A stretch of 64,000 bases of DNA, taken from the NCBI GenBank assembly GCA_026954325.1, contig JAIXKK010000086.1, positions 16,560 through 80,559 of the forward strand, given 5' to 3'. Position 1 is the first letter of the stretch; each line of letters begins with the position of its first letter. A program made the position numbers and the translations under genes. The notes under the pieces were generated by a model that made no database searches, had not been told where the DNA came from, and worked only from the letters and a program-made list of their open reading frames with translations. Positions 7,787 through 16,528 of this stretch are shown piece after piece. Source of the stretch: Bryobacterales bacterium. GTDB taxonomy: Bacteria > Acidobacteriota > Terriglobia > Bryobacterales > Bryobacteraceae.

Positions 7787-8041
7787 TCAAGCCTTCACTT
7801 TGCCGCACTTCGCCGCCATCTTCTTTTGCAGCGCCAGCATCAGCCGGTCCTGCACATCCTTCGGCACGTTCTGCGGCTCCATTCCCTTATAAACCTGAAT
7901 CGTCTTCTTGCTCGTATCGCAAATCACCCAGCAGTTGGGACACTCCGTGATGTGCGATTCCAGCTTTTTTCGTAGCTCGGCGTCGATCGTCTCGTCGAGG
8001 TAGTCGCTCAGCTCCTGGAGAAACTCCTTACAAGTAAGCAA
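7787..8041 (-). CDS. Zinc-binding anti-sigma factor (ZAS type)
   Basis: An 84-residue soluble protein with C4-x25-H30-x3-C34-x2-C37, the zinc-associated anti-sigma signature (zf-HC2). No membrane segment follows, so this is a cytoplasmic sensor-type anti-sigma factor rather than a transmembrane one. The TTG start at 8041 lies inside the end of the sigma gene (14-base overlap), showing coupled translation; a purine-rich GGGGGAAG precedes it. Family knowledge says such proteins sequester their cognate ECF sigma factor and often respond to redox or stress. An extra Cys at position 41 might add redox sensitivity, but that is a guess. Confidence 0.88.
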   Translation of the reverse strand: MLTCKEFLQELSDYLDETIDAELRKKLESHITECPNCWVICDTSKKTIQVYKGMEPQNVPKDVQDRLMLALQKKMAAKCGKVKA

Positions 8042-8666
8042 GAACGTCTTCCCCCTTCTGCTTGAAAATTCTTGTCAGCCGCTCCCGCAACTCCAGGCGG
8101 GCCCGCAGCAAACGGCTCTTCACCGCGGGGATGGACAGGTCCAGCGCCGTCGCCGTTTCCTCCGTCGACAACTCTTCTACATCCCGCAGCACAAACACGG
8201 TCCGGAATGCAGGCTTCAGGCCCTGGATCGCCTTTTCCAGAATCCCGCGCAATTCCTCGTTGGAATACTGTTCCTCCGGACTCCCCTCCCACACGGCCAC
8301 CTCGCGCATCATCGGTTCCTCCCCGTTGTCCGAAGGTTCGTCCAAGGATACGGTTCGGTCGCTCCTGCGCTTCCGCAGCTTCATTAACGACTCGTTTACC
8401 GCGATGCGCACCAGCCATGTATAAAACTTCGAATTCCCCTGGAACCCGTCCAGATGTTCATACGCCTTCAGGAAAGTCTCCTGGAGCACGTCCTCCGCAT
8501 CGGATTCCGAATCCGTGATATGCCGCGCCAGCCGGTAAATCTTTCGCTCATAGCGGGAAACGAGATGCCCGAATGCATTCGCGTCGCCGCCTCGAGCAAG
8601 GTTGACCAACGCGGTGTCGTCAAACACGTTCCCACCCTCGCCTGTCTCCATCACGAAGTCAGCCAT
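8028..8666 (-). CDS. RNA polymerase ECF sigma factor (RpoE-like)
   Basis: A 212-residue group 4 sigma factor. Region 2 (about residues 25-95) includes RYERKIYRLARHITDSESDAEDVLQETFLKAY and FYTWLVRIAVNESLMKLRKR. Region 4 (about 145-205) includes the -35-binding HTH LSTEETATALDLSIPAVKSRLLRARLELRE. A longer acidic linker, rich in Glu and Asp, joins them. The gene is followed with overlap by its ZAS anti-sigma, the standard pair. The divergent neighbour is thrS, about 120 bases away. The regulon is unknown; the pair is likely autoregulated as in related systems. Confidence 0.94.
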   Translation of the reverse strand: MADFVMETGEGGNVFDDTALVNLARGGDANAFGHLVSRYERKIYRLARHITDSESDAEDVLQETFLKAYEHLDGFQGNSKFYTWLVRIAVNESLMKLRKRRSDRTVSLDEPSDNGEEPMMREVAVWEGSPEEQYSNEELRGILEKAIQGLKPAFRTVFVLRDVEELSTEETATALDLSIPAVKSRLLRARLELRERLTRIFKQKGEDVLAYL

Positions 8667-8789
8667 TCCTCACTATACCAGCCCTTTGCCGCCTTACCCG
8701 TAGGATGCGCCAGCCTGCCCGTTGGTCGCGCGCCGCCCGCGAAAATCATTCTATTCACAAAATGCTACCCTGAAAAATTACCCCCTCAT

Positions 8790-10730
8790 ATGAGTAGCAT
8801 CCAAATCACCCTGCCCGACGGAAGCCGGCAGGAATACCCCGCCGGCAGCCGTCCCCTCGATATCGCCAGGGCCATCAGCCCGCGCCTTGCCGACGCCGCC
8901 ATCGTCGCCCGCGTCAATGGCGAACTCTACGATCTCACCCGCCCCCTTGAAACCGACGCCTCTCTCGAAATCCTCACCAGCAAGAACCCCGAAGCCCTCG
9001 AGGTCTACCGCCACTCCGCCGCCCACCTGCTCGCCGCCGCCGTCCTCGAACTCTTCCCCGAAACCAAGCTCGGCATCGGGCCGCCCACCGAAAACGGCTT
9101 CTATTACGATTTCCAGCGCGACACCCCCTTCACCCCCGAGGACCTCGAAAAGATCGAGGCCAAGATGTGGGAGATCCAGAAGCGCGACCTCCCCTACGAA
9201 CGCAAATTGACCCCCAAGCCCCAGGGCCTCGAAAAGTACAAAGGCATGGGCGAGTACATGAAGTGCGAGCTCATCGAAGAGAAAGCCGGCGACATCTTCT
9301 CCGAATACACCCTCGGCCCTCACTTCATCGACTTCTGCCGCGGTCCCCACGTCCCCTCCACCACGAAGATCAAAGCCTTCAAGCTGCTCTCCATCGCCGG
9401 AGCCTACTGGAAGGGCGACGAAAAAAATCACCAGATGCAGCGCATCTACGGCGCCGCCTTCTTCACCCAGAAGGAACTCGACGAATACATCCACCACCTC
9501 GAAGAAGCCCGCAAGCGCGATCACCGCAAGCTCGGCGTCGAACTCGACCTGTTCAGCATCCAGGAACTCGCCGGACCCGGTCTCATCTTCTTCCATCCCA
9601 AGGGCGGCATCATCCGCAAACTGCTCGAAGACTGGATGCGCGACCAGTACCTCAAACGCGGCTATTCGCTCGTCTACACGCCCCACATCGCCCGCTCCGA
9701 TCTCTGGAAAACGTCCGGCCATTACAATTTCTACGCCGAAAACATGTTCAAACGCATGGAGCTTGATGACGCCGAATATCAGCTCAAGCCGATGAACTGC
9801 CCGTTCCACATCCTCATCTACCGCAACAGCCAGCGCAGCTACCGCGATCTGCCCGTCCGCCTCGGCGAACTCGGCACGGTCTATCGCTATGAGCGCTCCG
9901 GCGTCATGCACGGCCTGCTGCGCGTTCGCGGATTCACCCAGGACGACGCCCACATCTTCTGCCGCCCCGACCAGATCGAGGACGAGATCGTGAACTGCCT
10001 CCAGTTCGCCATCGACACCCTCACCACCTTCGGCTTCGACCAATACGACGCCGAACTCTCCACCTGGGATGGCGGCGCCAGCGGCAAGTATGACGGCGCG
10101 CCCGGCCAGTGGGCCCTCGCCGAGAATGCCCTCCACAACGCCACCGCCCGCCTCAATATGAACGTCAAAGTCATGGCCGACGAAGCCGCTTTCTACGGCC
10201 CCAAGATCGACGTCAAGCTCGTCGACGCCATCGGCCGCCGCTGGCAGCTTTCCACCGTCCAGTTCGACTTCACCCTCCCGCGCCGTTTCGAACTCGAATA
10301 CATCGGTGAAGACGGCAAGGCGCACCAGCCGCTCATGTGCCACCGCGCCCTGTTCGGCTCCGTCGAGCGCTTCTTCGGCATCCTCCTCGAACACTATGCC
10401 GGGGCTTTCCCCGTCTGGCTCGCCCCGGTTCAGGTGATGGTGATGCCCATCACTGACCGCACGCTCGAATACGCCCGGCAAATCCAGGCTCGCCTCAAGG
10501 AAGCCGGCCTGCGCGCCGAACTCGATGACCGCAAGGAAAAGGTGCAACTCAAGATCCGCGAAGCCCAGCTTCAGAAGGTCCCCTATATGCTCGTCGCCGG
10601 CGATCGCGAAGCCGCGAACAACACCGTCTCCGTCCGCAACCGCAAGCACGGCGATCAGGGCGTCAAACCCCTCGAGCAGTTCCTCGCCGATACGCAAAAG
10701 TTGATCGACGGCAAGATCTCCTTCGAATAA
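8790..10730 (+). CDS. thrS: Threonyl-tRNA synthetase
   Basis: ThrRS charges tRNA-Thr and edits mis-serylated tRNA. The 646-residue protein has a TGS domain (1-61), the editing domain with HSAAHLLAAA near residue 73 and FIDFCRGPHVPST, and a class II core with KGGIIRKLLEDWMRDQYLKRG, the zinc-site MNCPFHI, RYERSGVMHGLLRVRGFTQDD and CHRALFGSVERFFGILLEHY. The anticodon-binding domain is at the C-terminus (PVQVMVMPITDR onward). The ATG at 8790 is chosen because it begins the TGS domain; the open frame upstream overlaps the divergent sigma gene. No strong Shine-Dalgarno and no T-box leader were seen. It ends 3 bases before the glycosyltransferase gene. Confidence 0.97.
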   Translation: MSSIQITLPDGSRQEYPAGSRPLDIARAISPRLADAAIVARVNGELYDLTRPLETDASLEILTSKNPEALEVYRHSAAHLLAAAVLELFPETKLGIGPPTENGFYYDFQRDTPFTPEDLEKIEAKMWEIQKRDLPYERKLTPKPQGLEKYKGMGEYMKCELIEEKAGDIFSEYTLGPHFIDFCRGPHVPSTTKIKAFKLLSIAGAYWKGDEKNHQMQRIYGAAFFTQKELDEYIHHLEEARKRDHRKLGVELDLFSIQELAGPGLIFFHPKGGIIRKLLEDWMRDQYLKRGYSLVYTPHIARSDLWKTSGHYNFYAENMFKRMELDDAEYQLKPMNCPFHILIYRNSQRSYRDLPVRLGELGTVYRYERSGVMHGLLRVRGFTQDDAHIFCRPDQIEDEIVNCLQFAIDTLTTFGFDQYDAELSTWDGGASGKYDGAPGQWALAENALHNATARLNMNVKVMADEAAFYGPKIDVKLVDAIGRRWQLSTVQFDFTLPRRFELEYIGEDGKAHQPLMCHRALFGSVERFFGILLEHYAGAFPVWLAPVQVMVMPITDRTLEYARQIQARLKEAGLRAELDDRKEKVQLKIREAQLQKVPYMLVAGDREAANNTVSVRNRKHGDQGVKPLEQFLADTQKLIDGKISFE

Positions 10731-10733
10731 CGG

Positions 10734-11867
10734 ATGCACCCGGCCGTCACGCTGCTCCTGCTGGCGCTCGCCGCCGGGTCTCTCGTCTTTACCCTGCTCT
10801 CCATCGAGGCCGCCCGCCGCTACCTCGCCGTGCGCCCGCCCCCGCCCCGCGAAACTCCGCCCATCAGCATCCTCAAACCTCTCGCCGGCATCGACGAAGG
10901 CCTCGAAGAGAACCTCCGCAGCTTCTTCGAGCAGGACTATCCGCAATTTGAAATCCTCATGGCCGTCTCCACCCCGGATGACCCCGCCCTCCCCGTCGCC
11001 CGCCGTCTCCAGCAGGCCTACCCGCGCATCCCCTCGCAAATCCTCATCACCGGCGACCCCCCTTACCCCAACCGCAAAGTGCGCAGCGTCCATGAAATGA
11101 CGCTCGCCGCCCAACACCCGCTCCTCGTCATGAGCGACAGCGATATCCGCGTGTCCCCGGATATGCTGCGCGTCCTCGCCGCCGAATTTCAGGACCCGCA
11201 TCTCGCCCTCACCACCTGCCCCTACCGCGCCGTCCCCGGCAACAGCCCCTGGTCACGCCTCGAAGCCGTCATGATGAACACCGAGTTCCTGGCCGGCATC
11301 CTCACCGCCCGCATGCTCGAAGGCATGCGCTTCGCCGTCGGCCCCACCATCGCCTGCCGCAAGCAAGCCGTCGAAGCCATCGGCGGCTTTGAATCCCTCA
11401 AGCATTTCCTCGCCGAAGATTTCGTATTCGGCCGGCGCGCCGCCGCTCTCCATCTTGGAGTCGGCCTCTCCGCCTACGTCGTCGAACACCGCATCGGCGC
11501 CGCCGGCTTTGCCCAAAACTGCGAGCACCGCCTCCGCTGGGTGCGCGGCACGCGCCGTTCCCGCCCCGCCGGCTACCTCGGCCAACTCTTCACTTACCCG
11601 CTCCCGCTGGCGATCATCCTCGCTGCCGCCGCCCCTGCCTGGTGGCCGCTCCTCGTCCTCGCGCTATTCCTTCGCGGCATCAGCGCCTGGCAAACCGCCG
11701 CTCTTATCCTCCGCGACCCCCTCACTACTTCCCGCCCCTGGCTGGTGCCCCTCCAGGATCTCCTCAGCTTCCTCTTCTACCTCGCCGGATTCTTCGGCAA
11801 CACCATCGCCTGGCGCGGCGGGAAATTTCGCCTCCACCCCGACGGCACATTCACGCGAATCCGGTGA
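10734..11867 (+). CDS. Family 21-type glycosyltransferase, HpnI-like (hopanoid/ceramide glucosyltransferase family)
   Basis: A 377-residue integral membrane glycosyltransferase. One N-terminal TM helix (4-25) is followed by a GT-A domain with PPISILKPLAGIDEGLEENL, the DxD-like MSDSDIRVSPDML (about residue 135) and the D(Q)xxRW-type HRLRWVRGTRRSRP (about residue 265), then two or three C-terminal TM helices. This matches HpnI, which transfers N-acetylglucosamine to bacteriohopanetetrol, and ceramide glucosyltransferases. The hopanoid reading is supported by hpnE at 23.0 kb but no hpnH, hpnG or squalene cyclase is near. The gene is almost contiguous with thrS and shares its strongly C-ending codon choice. 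Confidence 0.75.
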   Translation: MHPAVTLLLLALAAGSLVFTLLSIEAARRYLAVRPPPPRETPPISILKPLAGIDEGLEENLRSFFEQDYPQFEILMAVSTPDDPALPVARRLQQAYPRIPSQILITGDPPYPNRKVRSVHEMTLAAQHPLLVMSDSDIRVSPDMLRVLAAEFQDPHLALTTCPYRAVPGNSPWSRLEAVMMNTEFLAGILTARMLEGMRFAVGPTIACRKQAVEAIGGFESLKHFLAEDFVFGRRAAALHLGVGLSAYVVEHRIGAAGFAQNCEHRLRWVRGTRRSRPAGYLGQLFTYPLPLAIILAAAAPAWWPLLVLALFLRGISAWQTAALILRDPLTTSRPWLVPLQDLLSFLFYLAGFFGNTIAWRGGKFRLHPDGTFTRIR

Positions 11868-11880
11868 TACGATATCCGCC

Positions 11881-12798
11881 ATGTTGACCCGCCGTAAGTT
11901 CACCACCCTCGCCGCCATCACCGCCGCGGGCTTCGCCGCTGACAGCCGCTATACCGTCGGCGTCACCACCAACACCATCGGGGGATGGGAAAAGGACGTC
12001 TTCCTCTCCTTCCGCGAAGCCCGCGAAGCCGGCTACCACCACGTCGAAACTTTCATCCACTACTTCGTCAAGGACTACTACGACAACCCCGCCGCCCTCC
12101 GGAAAAAGATCGATGAGATCGGCGTCAGGTTCACCACCATCTCCAACGGCGGCCCGCTCGAAACCCACTTCGAAGACCCGTCGAAACACGAAAAACTATA
12201 CGCCGATCACCTGGGGCTTGGCCGGTTCATCAAGAATTTCGGATGTACGCATCTGAAGATCAACCTCGGCCCCCGCCGCCCCACGGGCACTACCCCCGAG
12301 GATCTCGCCCACATGGCCCACGCCTGCGAAACCCTCGGCAGCCGCCTCAAGGACATCGGCATCCGCCTCGGCATCCACGCCCACATGTGGAGCCAGTTCG
12401 AAAACCGGCAGGAAATCGGCTACATGATGGAGCACACCTCTCCCGCCAACGTCGGCTTCGTTCTCGACACCGGACACATCACCATGGCCGGCATCGATCC
12501 CGTCGCCCTCGCCAAAACCCTCGGCCACCGCATCGTCGAGTTCCACATGAAGGACACCGCCCCGGAAAATCGCGGCGGAGCAAAGACCCGCATCGACCGC
12601 CCCGATATGATGAAGAATCCGCCCTTCTTCCCTCTCGGCCACGGCGGCGTCGATTTTCCGGCCCTCAAGACGCACCTCGATCACATCCGGTGGCGCGGCT
12701 TCCTCACCGTCGAACTCGATTCCTCCCCTTTCCGCCCGCCCAAGGAAAGCGCCCGTATCAGCCTCGACTACCTGCGCGGGAACTGGAAAGTATCCTGA
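11881..12798 (+). CDS. Exported TIM-barrel sugar-phosphate isomerase/epimerase-like protein
   Basis: A 305-residue protein of the AP-endonuclease-2/xylose-isomerase-like TIM-barrel family. A short Tat-like leader (TRRKFTTLAAITAAGFAA) is followed by the barrel: TTNTIGGWEKD, GYHHVETFIHYF, LKINLGPRRPT, GIRLGIHAHMWSQFE, VGFVLDTGHITMAG, RIVEFHMKDTAP and FLTVELDSSPF. The Glu, His, Asp and Glu metal ligands expected for this fold are present at the strand ends (H in GIHAH, D in LDTGH, E in TVELD). Substrate unknown. Upstream open reading is long but the ATG at 11881 begins the leader. A paralogue lies at 30735. Confidence 0.86.
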   Translation: MLTRRKFTTLAAITAAGFAADSRYTVGVTTNTIGGWEKDVFLSFREAREAGYHHVETFIHYFVKDYYDNPAALRKKIDEIGVRFTTISNGGPLETHFEDPSKHEKLYADHLGLGRFIKNFGCTHLKINLGPRRPTGTTPEDLAHMAHACETLGSRLKDIGIRLGIHAHMWSQFENRQEIGYMMEHTSPANVGFVLDTGHITMAGIDPVALAKTLGHRIVEFHMKDTAPENRGGAKTRIDRPDMMKNPPFFPLGHGGVDFPALKTHLDHIRWRGFLTVELDSSPFRPPKESARISLDYLRGNWKVS

Positions 12799-12807
12799 GT
12801 CCAAACC

Positions 12808-13172
12808 ATGGCCAAGACCGGTTTCGCAACCGTGGACGGCTATATCGCCTCCCAGTCGGAGGAAGCCCGGGATACGCTCGAGCGCGTGCGTGGCGCCATC
12901 CGTCAGGCGCTTCCCAAGGCGGTGGAAAAATCTCCTACAACATCCCCGCGTACAAGTTGCGGGACACGACAGTGCTCTATTTCGCCGGCTGGAGACGCCA
13001 TTACTCGCTTTATCCCGCCGGCGCCCGCCTCATCGCGGCCTTCCAAAAGGAGCTTGCCGGGTACGAAGTCGAGAAGAGCACCATCCGTTTCCCGCTCTCG
13101 GAGTCCGTGCCGGTGAAACTGATCGCTCGCATCGCGAAATTCCGCGCCAGGGAAGCCGCCCGGCGCGAATAA
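12808..13172 (+). pseudogene. DUF1801-domain protein split by a -1 frameshift at an A-run
   Basis: The first frame gives MAKTGFATVDGYIASQSEEA then ALPKAVEK and loses homology. The next frame continues exactly in register as ISYNIPAYKLRDTTVLYFAG, then WRRHYSLYPAG, and on to KFRAREAARRE before TAA at 13172. The rejoined product would be about 121 residues, the normal size of DUF1801 (YdhG-like) proteins, whose motif ISYxIPAYK is restored across the joint. The switch falls at five A residues (12926-12930); a sixth A, or a -1 slip on AAA, repairs the frame. It may be a recent pseudogene, an assembly error or transcriptional/ribosomal slippage. Confidence 0.8.
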
Positions 13173-13282
13173 ACGCCCGGACCGCTCCGCCGGGCCGGAT
13201 CGAACAGCGGAGCCGCTGTCGCTGCCGCATTCTTCTCCCCACATTCTTCACCATGTTTCCAAGGCTGTAGCGTCCCGCAGCC

Positions 13283-13310
13283 TTCCAGCAACCCTCAAAT
13301 GTTATATAAT
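13283..13310 (+). promoter_or_regulatory. Candidate sigma-70-type promoter before the 13378 gene
   Basis: TTCCAG at 13283-13288 and TATAAT at 13305-13310 are separated by 16 bases. The -10 matches the consensus; the -35 is weak. It would start transcription near 13317, about 60 bases before the ATG. Confidence 0.45.
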
Positions 13311-13377
13311 CCGCCCAGTCCACCGGCGCGGCTCCTAAAAAACATCCGCCGCTCCGGAATGGCCTCATGGAGATCCT

Positions 13378-14274
13378 ATGACGAAACGAGAATTCCTTGC
13401 CGCCGGCATTACCAGCGGACTGGCCTTGGGAAAAGGCTCTGCTTTTGCCGAACAGGCCGAGGCTGCCGTGCGCAAAGCCGCGGAAGCCAAAGGCAAACGG
13501 CTCCCCACCCGCAAGGCGAAAACCACGAAGATGTTCAAGTGCCCGCCCGGCTTTCCAAATGCGATTGCCGTTGCCCCGGAAGGCTTATGGATCGGCGAGC
13601 AAAAGCTCTCCGGCGCGCAAGCCGCCGCCTACCATATGGCTGAGCCGAAATCTCTCGATGAGGCCGCCTGGCTGGTGGATTGGAACGGCAAACTGCTGAA
13701 AACCGTGATGACGCCATCCCGAAACACCAGCGGCATGGCCGTCGGCGGCGGATATGTCTGGATGATCGCCAACGCGCCGCCGGAGGGCGTCTTCCAGGTG
13801 GACATGAATTCCCGCCTCATCAGTCATCGCCAGATCCCCCTCGGGCCCCCGAATGACGGCGGCGGCAGCCACGGCGGCATGTGGCATGACGGCAAACTCT
13901 GGCTCGTCGCGCTCCGCCTTCGCGGCATTCTGCGCGTCGATCCCCAGACCTTTGCCCCCGAATACATGATCCCCTTCTACCAGGCCCCGGATCGTATGCG
14001 TTACCACGGCTGCGCCTGGGATAACGGAACCGTCTGGCAGGTCATCGGAAACGATAGCAAGCGCTACTCCGAAGGCCGCCCCGGCCTCGTCCGCTACGAA
14101 GCCGCCACCAGCAAGGTGCTCGAAGTCGTGGACTTCCTCCCCGGTTCCTGCGACCCGCACGGTCTCGCCATGCACGACGGCAAGCTCATCAGTTGCGACG
14201 CAGGCATCCACCCCGGCTGGCCGAACCTCGACAGTCCGACTTCCGGATGGATCTTCCGCATCGACTTCGTCTGA
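13378..14274 (+). CDS. Exported beta-propeller-like protein of unknown function
   Basis: A 298-residue protein with a probable Tat-like or weak signal leader (MTKREFLAAGITSGLALGKG) followed by an Ala/Lys-rich linker. From about residue 45 it shows repeated WxG/VxV blades typical of SMP-30/NHL-like six-bladed propellers: NAIAVAPEGLWIGEQ, GMAVGGGYVWMIAN, GGMWHDGKLWLVALR, GCAWDNGTVWQVIG, GLAMHDGKLISCDAG. It closes with WIFRIDFV. No catalytic signature was identified. The gene stands alone between a candidate promoter (13283-13310) and a strong hairpin (14306-14341), so it is probably monocistronic. Confidence 0.75.
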   Translation: MTKREFLAAGITSGLALGKGSAFAEQAEAAVRKAAEAKGKRLPTRKAKTTKMFKCPPGFPNAIAVAPEGLWIGEQKLSGAQAAAYHMAEPKSLDEAAWLVDWNGKLLKTVMTPSRNTSGMAVGGGYVWMIANAPPEGVFQVDMNSRLISHRQIPLGPPNDGGGSHGGMWHDGKLWLVALRLRGILRVDPQTFAPEYMIPFYQAPDRMRYHGCAWDNGTVWQVIGNDSKRYSEGRPGLVRYEAATSKVLEVVDFLPGSCDPHGLAMHDGKLISCDAGIHPGWPNLDSPTSGWIFRIDFV

Positions 14275-14305
14275 TATAACCGGGAAGCACGGTTCTCCAC
14301 GGCAT

Positions 14306-14341
14306 GGGCATGCCATCCGATTCGGCCGGGATGGCGTGCCC
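14306..14341. terminator. Strong hairpin downstream of the propeller gene
   Basis: A 13-base arm (14306-14318) pairs with 14329-14341 at 12 of 13 positions with a 10-base loop. It lies 32 bases past the stop at 14274. It has no T-tract, so factor-independent termination is uncertain. The remaining sequence to 14573 holds no supported gene; one frame reads PAGFENLFAPFVP, faintly like a cupin tail. Confidence 0.4.
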
Positions 14342-14573
14342 GCCGGGGGGACGCGGTTTGACGCCTGCCGGGTTCGAGAATTTGTTCGCCCCCTTTGTCC
14401 CCACACCGAACGCCAGGGCCTCCCCATCGTCGCCGGACCGGCCGAAAGCGAAGAGATGATGGGAGCCTTGCTCGCCGGGAATGCGGAGCCGCGGTTGCCT
14501 TCGGGCCTGGAGAGCCCGAGCCCGAAGTTCGAGCCCATCCTCGGCATCCTCGGCCAGTTCGACGCAATCTCGC

Positions 14574-16439
14574 CTACCGGCGTCTGTCCGCCAGCGGACG
14601 GATGATCTCCGATAGTAGATCCGGGACTCCCTGCTCCCGTTCCAGCACCGGATAGCGCTCCCCCGTATGACAGTCCGCCCGGAACGTCTTGTAAATCTCC
14701 CCGTCCTTCACAATCAACTCCATCGGTCCGCCGCTCTCCTTTCCCTGCCGGATCGCCGCGCGCAGTGATCTTTCCGTGAATTGCCGCCCGTTCACCGCCA
14801 GCAGTGTGCCCGCCGGAGCCACCCCGGCGCGGTCGGCGGGGCTTCCCTCGATCACGTCCAGAATCGTCCCGTCCTCCCTCAGCACCAGGCCCAGCGAATA
14901 CCGCGCGTCCACCTGCTTCCGCACTCCCTCCCGGACCTTCTGGAACTCCGGCACATCCGCGCGCCAGGCCAGCCGCCACCCCGCTCCCGTAATCCCGCCA
15001 AGCGGCGGCTTCCTTTCGATGCGGTCCACCCGCGCCGCGAAAAATCCCTTCCAGTCGTATGGCTCTACAGCCTGCAATACGGCGATCACATCCGCCAGCG
15101 TGTACGGCTTCACCTCCGGCTTGCCCGATTCCCCTCCAAGGAAGCGCCGGCAAAAGTCGTCGAGCGACCGCTTCCCGCCGCTCAACTTGCGAATCGTGAC
15201 GTCCGCCTCCAGCCAGATCAGTTCTCCCTCGGGATAGTAGTCCACGCTCCGCCGCCGGTTCTGATAGTCCCTGCGCGCGGAATAGAGCAACTGCGCCGCC
15301 ACCGCCGTATCTTCCAGCGGGCGCCAGTCCCGCCCCGGTTCATCCACCAGCGCCGCCGCGTCCAGCGCCAGTTCAGCCCGGTAGTCCTCCGGCGTTTGCA
15401 GTCCGCTCCGAGGGGTAAGTATGCTCCCCAGATACGTCGTCAATCCCTCGTAGATCCACAGCAGATCCCCTTTCATCGGCTGCTGGTAATCCTTCGTCGC
15501 CAGTCCCGCCGGGCGTTTGTACTTCCCGTTCCACGAATGCGTCATCTCATGCGGCAGCAGCCCTGCCGACACCCGCCGCTCGCCGTCCTCCGTCAGCGCA
15601 TCCTCCGCCATGCGGTTGTCGCTCGATTCGTGATGCTCCAGTCCGAAATGCGCCACGTGATCGCTCAGCGAAACCAGAAAGTGATACCACCGGTAATGCC
15701 GCGCCCCAAACAGCGCCCCCGTCTCCGCCACCAGGTTCTTATAGTGCGCAATCACTTCCGGCTTCACCTCCAGCGCCGCCGCCGAATCCGCCGCCACGTG
15801 CATGGAATGCGCCGGATGCTCGCCCGGCGTCAACTCAATTGTCCGGAAATGCCTGCCCGCTATCACCGGCGAATCCACCAGCGTCTCGAGCGAAGCCGGC
15901 TGGAACTCCACCATGTCTCCTGACTCGCGCGCTATCGGAAGAGCTGTGCCATACCTCCACCCTCTCGGCGCCTTCAGGCTCGCCGTGAACCGCACCCCCC
16001 GCGCCGTATCCCCCTCCGGATAAAGCAGCAACTGGTTCCAACTCACCACCGCCATCTCGCTCGTCGCCGACGCGCCGGAACTGAACCCTTCGCTGTCGGG
16101 AGGCGAGAGCAAATCGAACGACACCTCGATCTTCGACGCCCCCGCCGGCACATCGAAGCCGATCGCGTACATGTCCACGTCATCCCGCCGCCACTCGAGC
16201 GCTTTCCCGTTCGCCGTAATTCGCAGCGCCGCAAGATCCGTGACCGGCCCCGTCGGCGAATGCTCCCCCGGTATCCACTTCGGGTACACCAGCCGCATCG
16301 GCCCCGGCTTCGCATCCATCGTCATCCTCGCGTGGAACAATCGCCGCGGAGCCTCCGAGGCGTCCACCGCCAGATTCACCGTCGTTTGCGCAAAAATTCC
16401 CGCCGAAACCAGGAAAAACAGTGAGATTGTCTTGTGCAT
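14574..16439 (-). CDS. M61 family (glycyl aminopeptidase-like) metallopeptidase with PDZ domain
   Basis: A 621-residue exported protease. MHKTISLFFLVSAGIFAQ is a signal peptide; the start at 16439 was chosen for it over an upstream ATG. An N-terminal beta domain (about 20-190) contains VYPKWIPGEHSPTGPV, typical of M61. The catalytic domain has the zinc motif in LLPHEMTHSWNGKYKRP (HExxHxWN) and the third ligand region WIYEGLTTYLGS. A C-terminal PDZ domain (about 520-600) includes LGLVLREDGTILDVIEGSPA and the carboxylate-binding-like AGVAPAGTLLAVNG. M61 enzymes are aminopeptidases with a preference for small N-terminal residues; the substrate here is unknown. Probably periplasmic. Confidence 0.92.
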   Translation of the reverse strand: MHKTISLFFLVSAGIFAQTTVNLAVDASEAPRRLFHARMTMDAKPGPMRLVYPKWIPGEHSPTGPVTDLAALRITANGKALEWRRDDVDMYAIGFDVPAGASKIEVSFDLLSPPDSEGFSSGASATSEMAVVSWNQLLLYPEGDTARGVRFTASLKAPRGWRYGTALPIARESGDMVEFQPASLETLVDSPVIAGRHFRTIELTPGEHPAHSMHVAADSAAALEVKPEVIAHYKNLVAETGALFGARHYRWYHFLVSLSDHVAHFGLEHHESSDNRMAEDALTEDGERRVSAGLLPHEMTHSWNGKYKRPAGLATKDYQQPMKGDLLWIYEGLTTYLGSILTPRSGLQTPEDYRAELALDAAALVDEPGRDWRPLEDTAVAAQLLYSARRDYQNRRRSVDYYPEGELIWLEADVTIRKLSGGKRSLDDFCRRFLGGESGKPEVKPYTLADVIAVLQAVEPYDWKGFFAARVDRIERKPPLGGITGAGWRLAWRADVPEFQKVREGVRKQVDARYSLGLVLREDGTILDVIEGSPADRAGVAPAGTLLAVNGRQFTERSLRAAIRQGKESGGPMELIVKDGEIYKTFRADCHTGERYPVLEREQGVPDLLSEIIRPLADRRR

Positions 16440-16528
16440 GAAAGTGCTACTATGCCCCACTAAGCCGAGTTTCGCACACTCGCCGCGACACCCCGCCATA
16501 CAGCCGGAACGGTATAATTCATCTATAT

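Noticed and set aside
8778..11201. 807-residue antisense frame over thrS and the glycosyltransferase
   Set aside because: It is the mirror of strongly G/C-third-position codons. The protein is a Gly/Glu/Asp/Val-rich string with no domain, while the plus strand encodes complete known enzymes. The same reasoning removes the long antisense frames at 17979-19862, 20186-22537, 26832-28841 and 61639-63471.
14336..14605. 89-residue plus-strand frame after the propeller gene
   Set aside because: Short stretches look vaguely like a cupin or a sugar-kinase tail, but the matches are in different frames and too short to support a gene.
13585..15153. 522-residue minus-strand frame across the propeller gene and M61 3' end
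   Set aside because: It spans two genes supported on other frames, and its composition is low-complexity Gly/Arg/Ala with no family motif.
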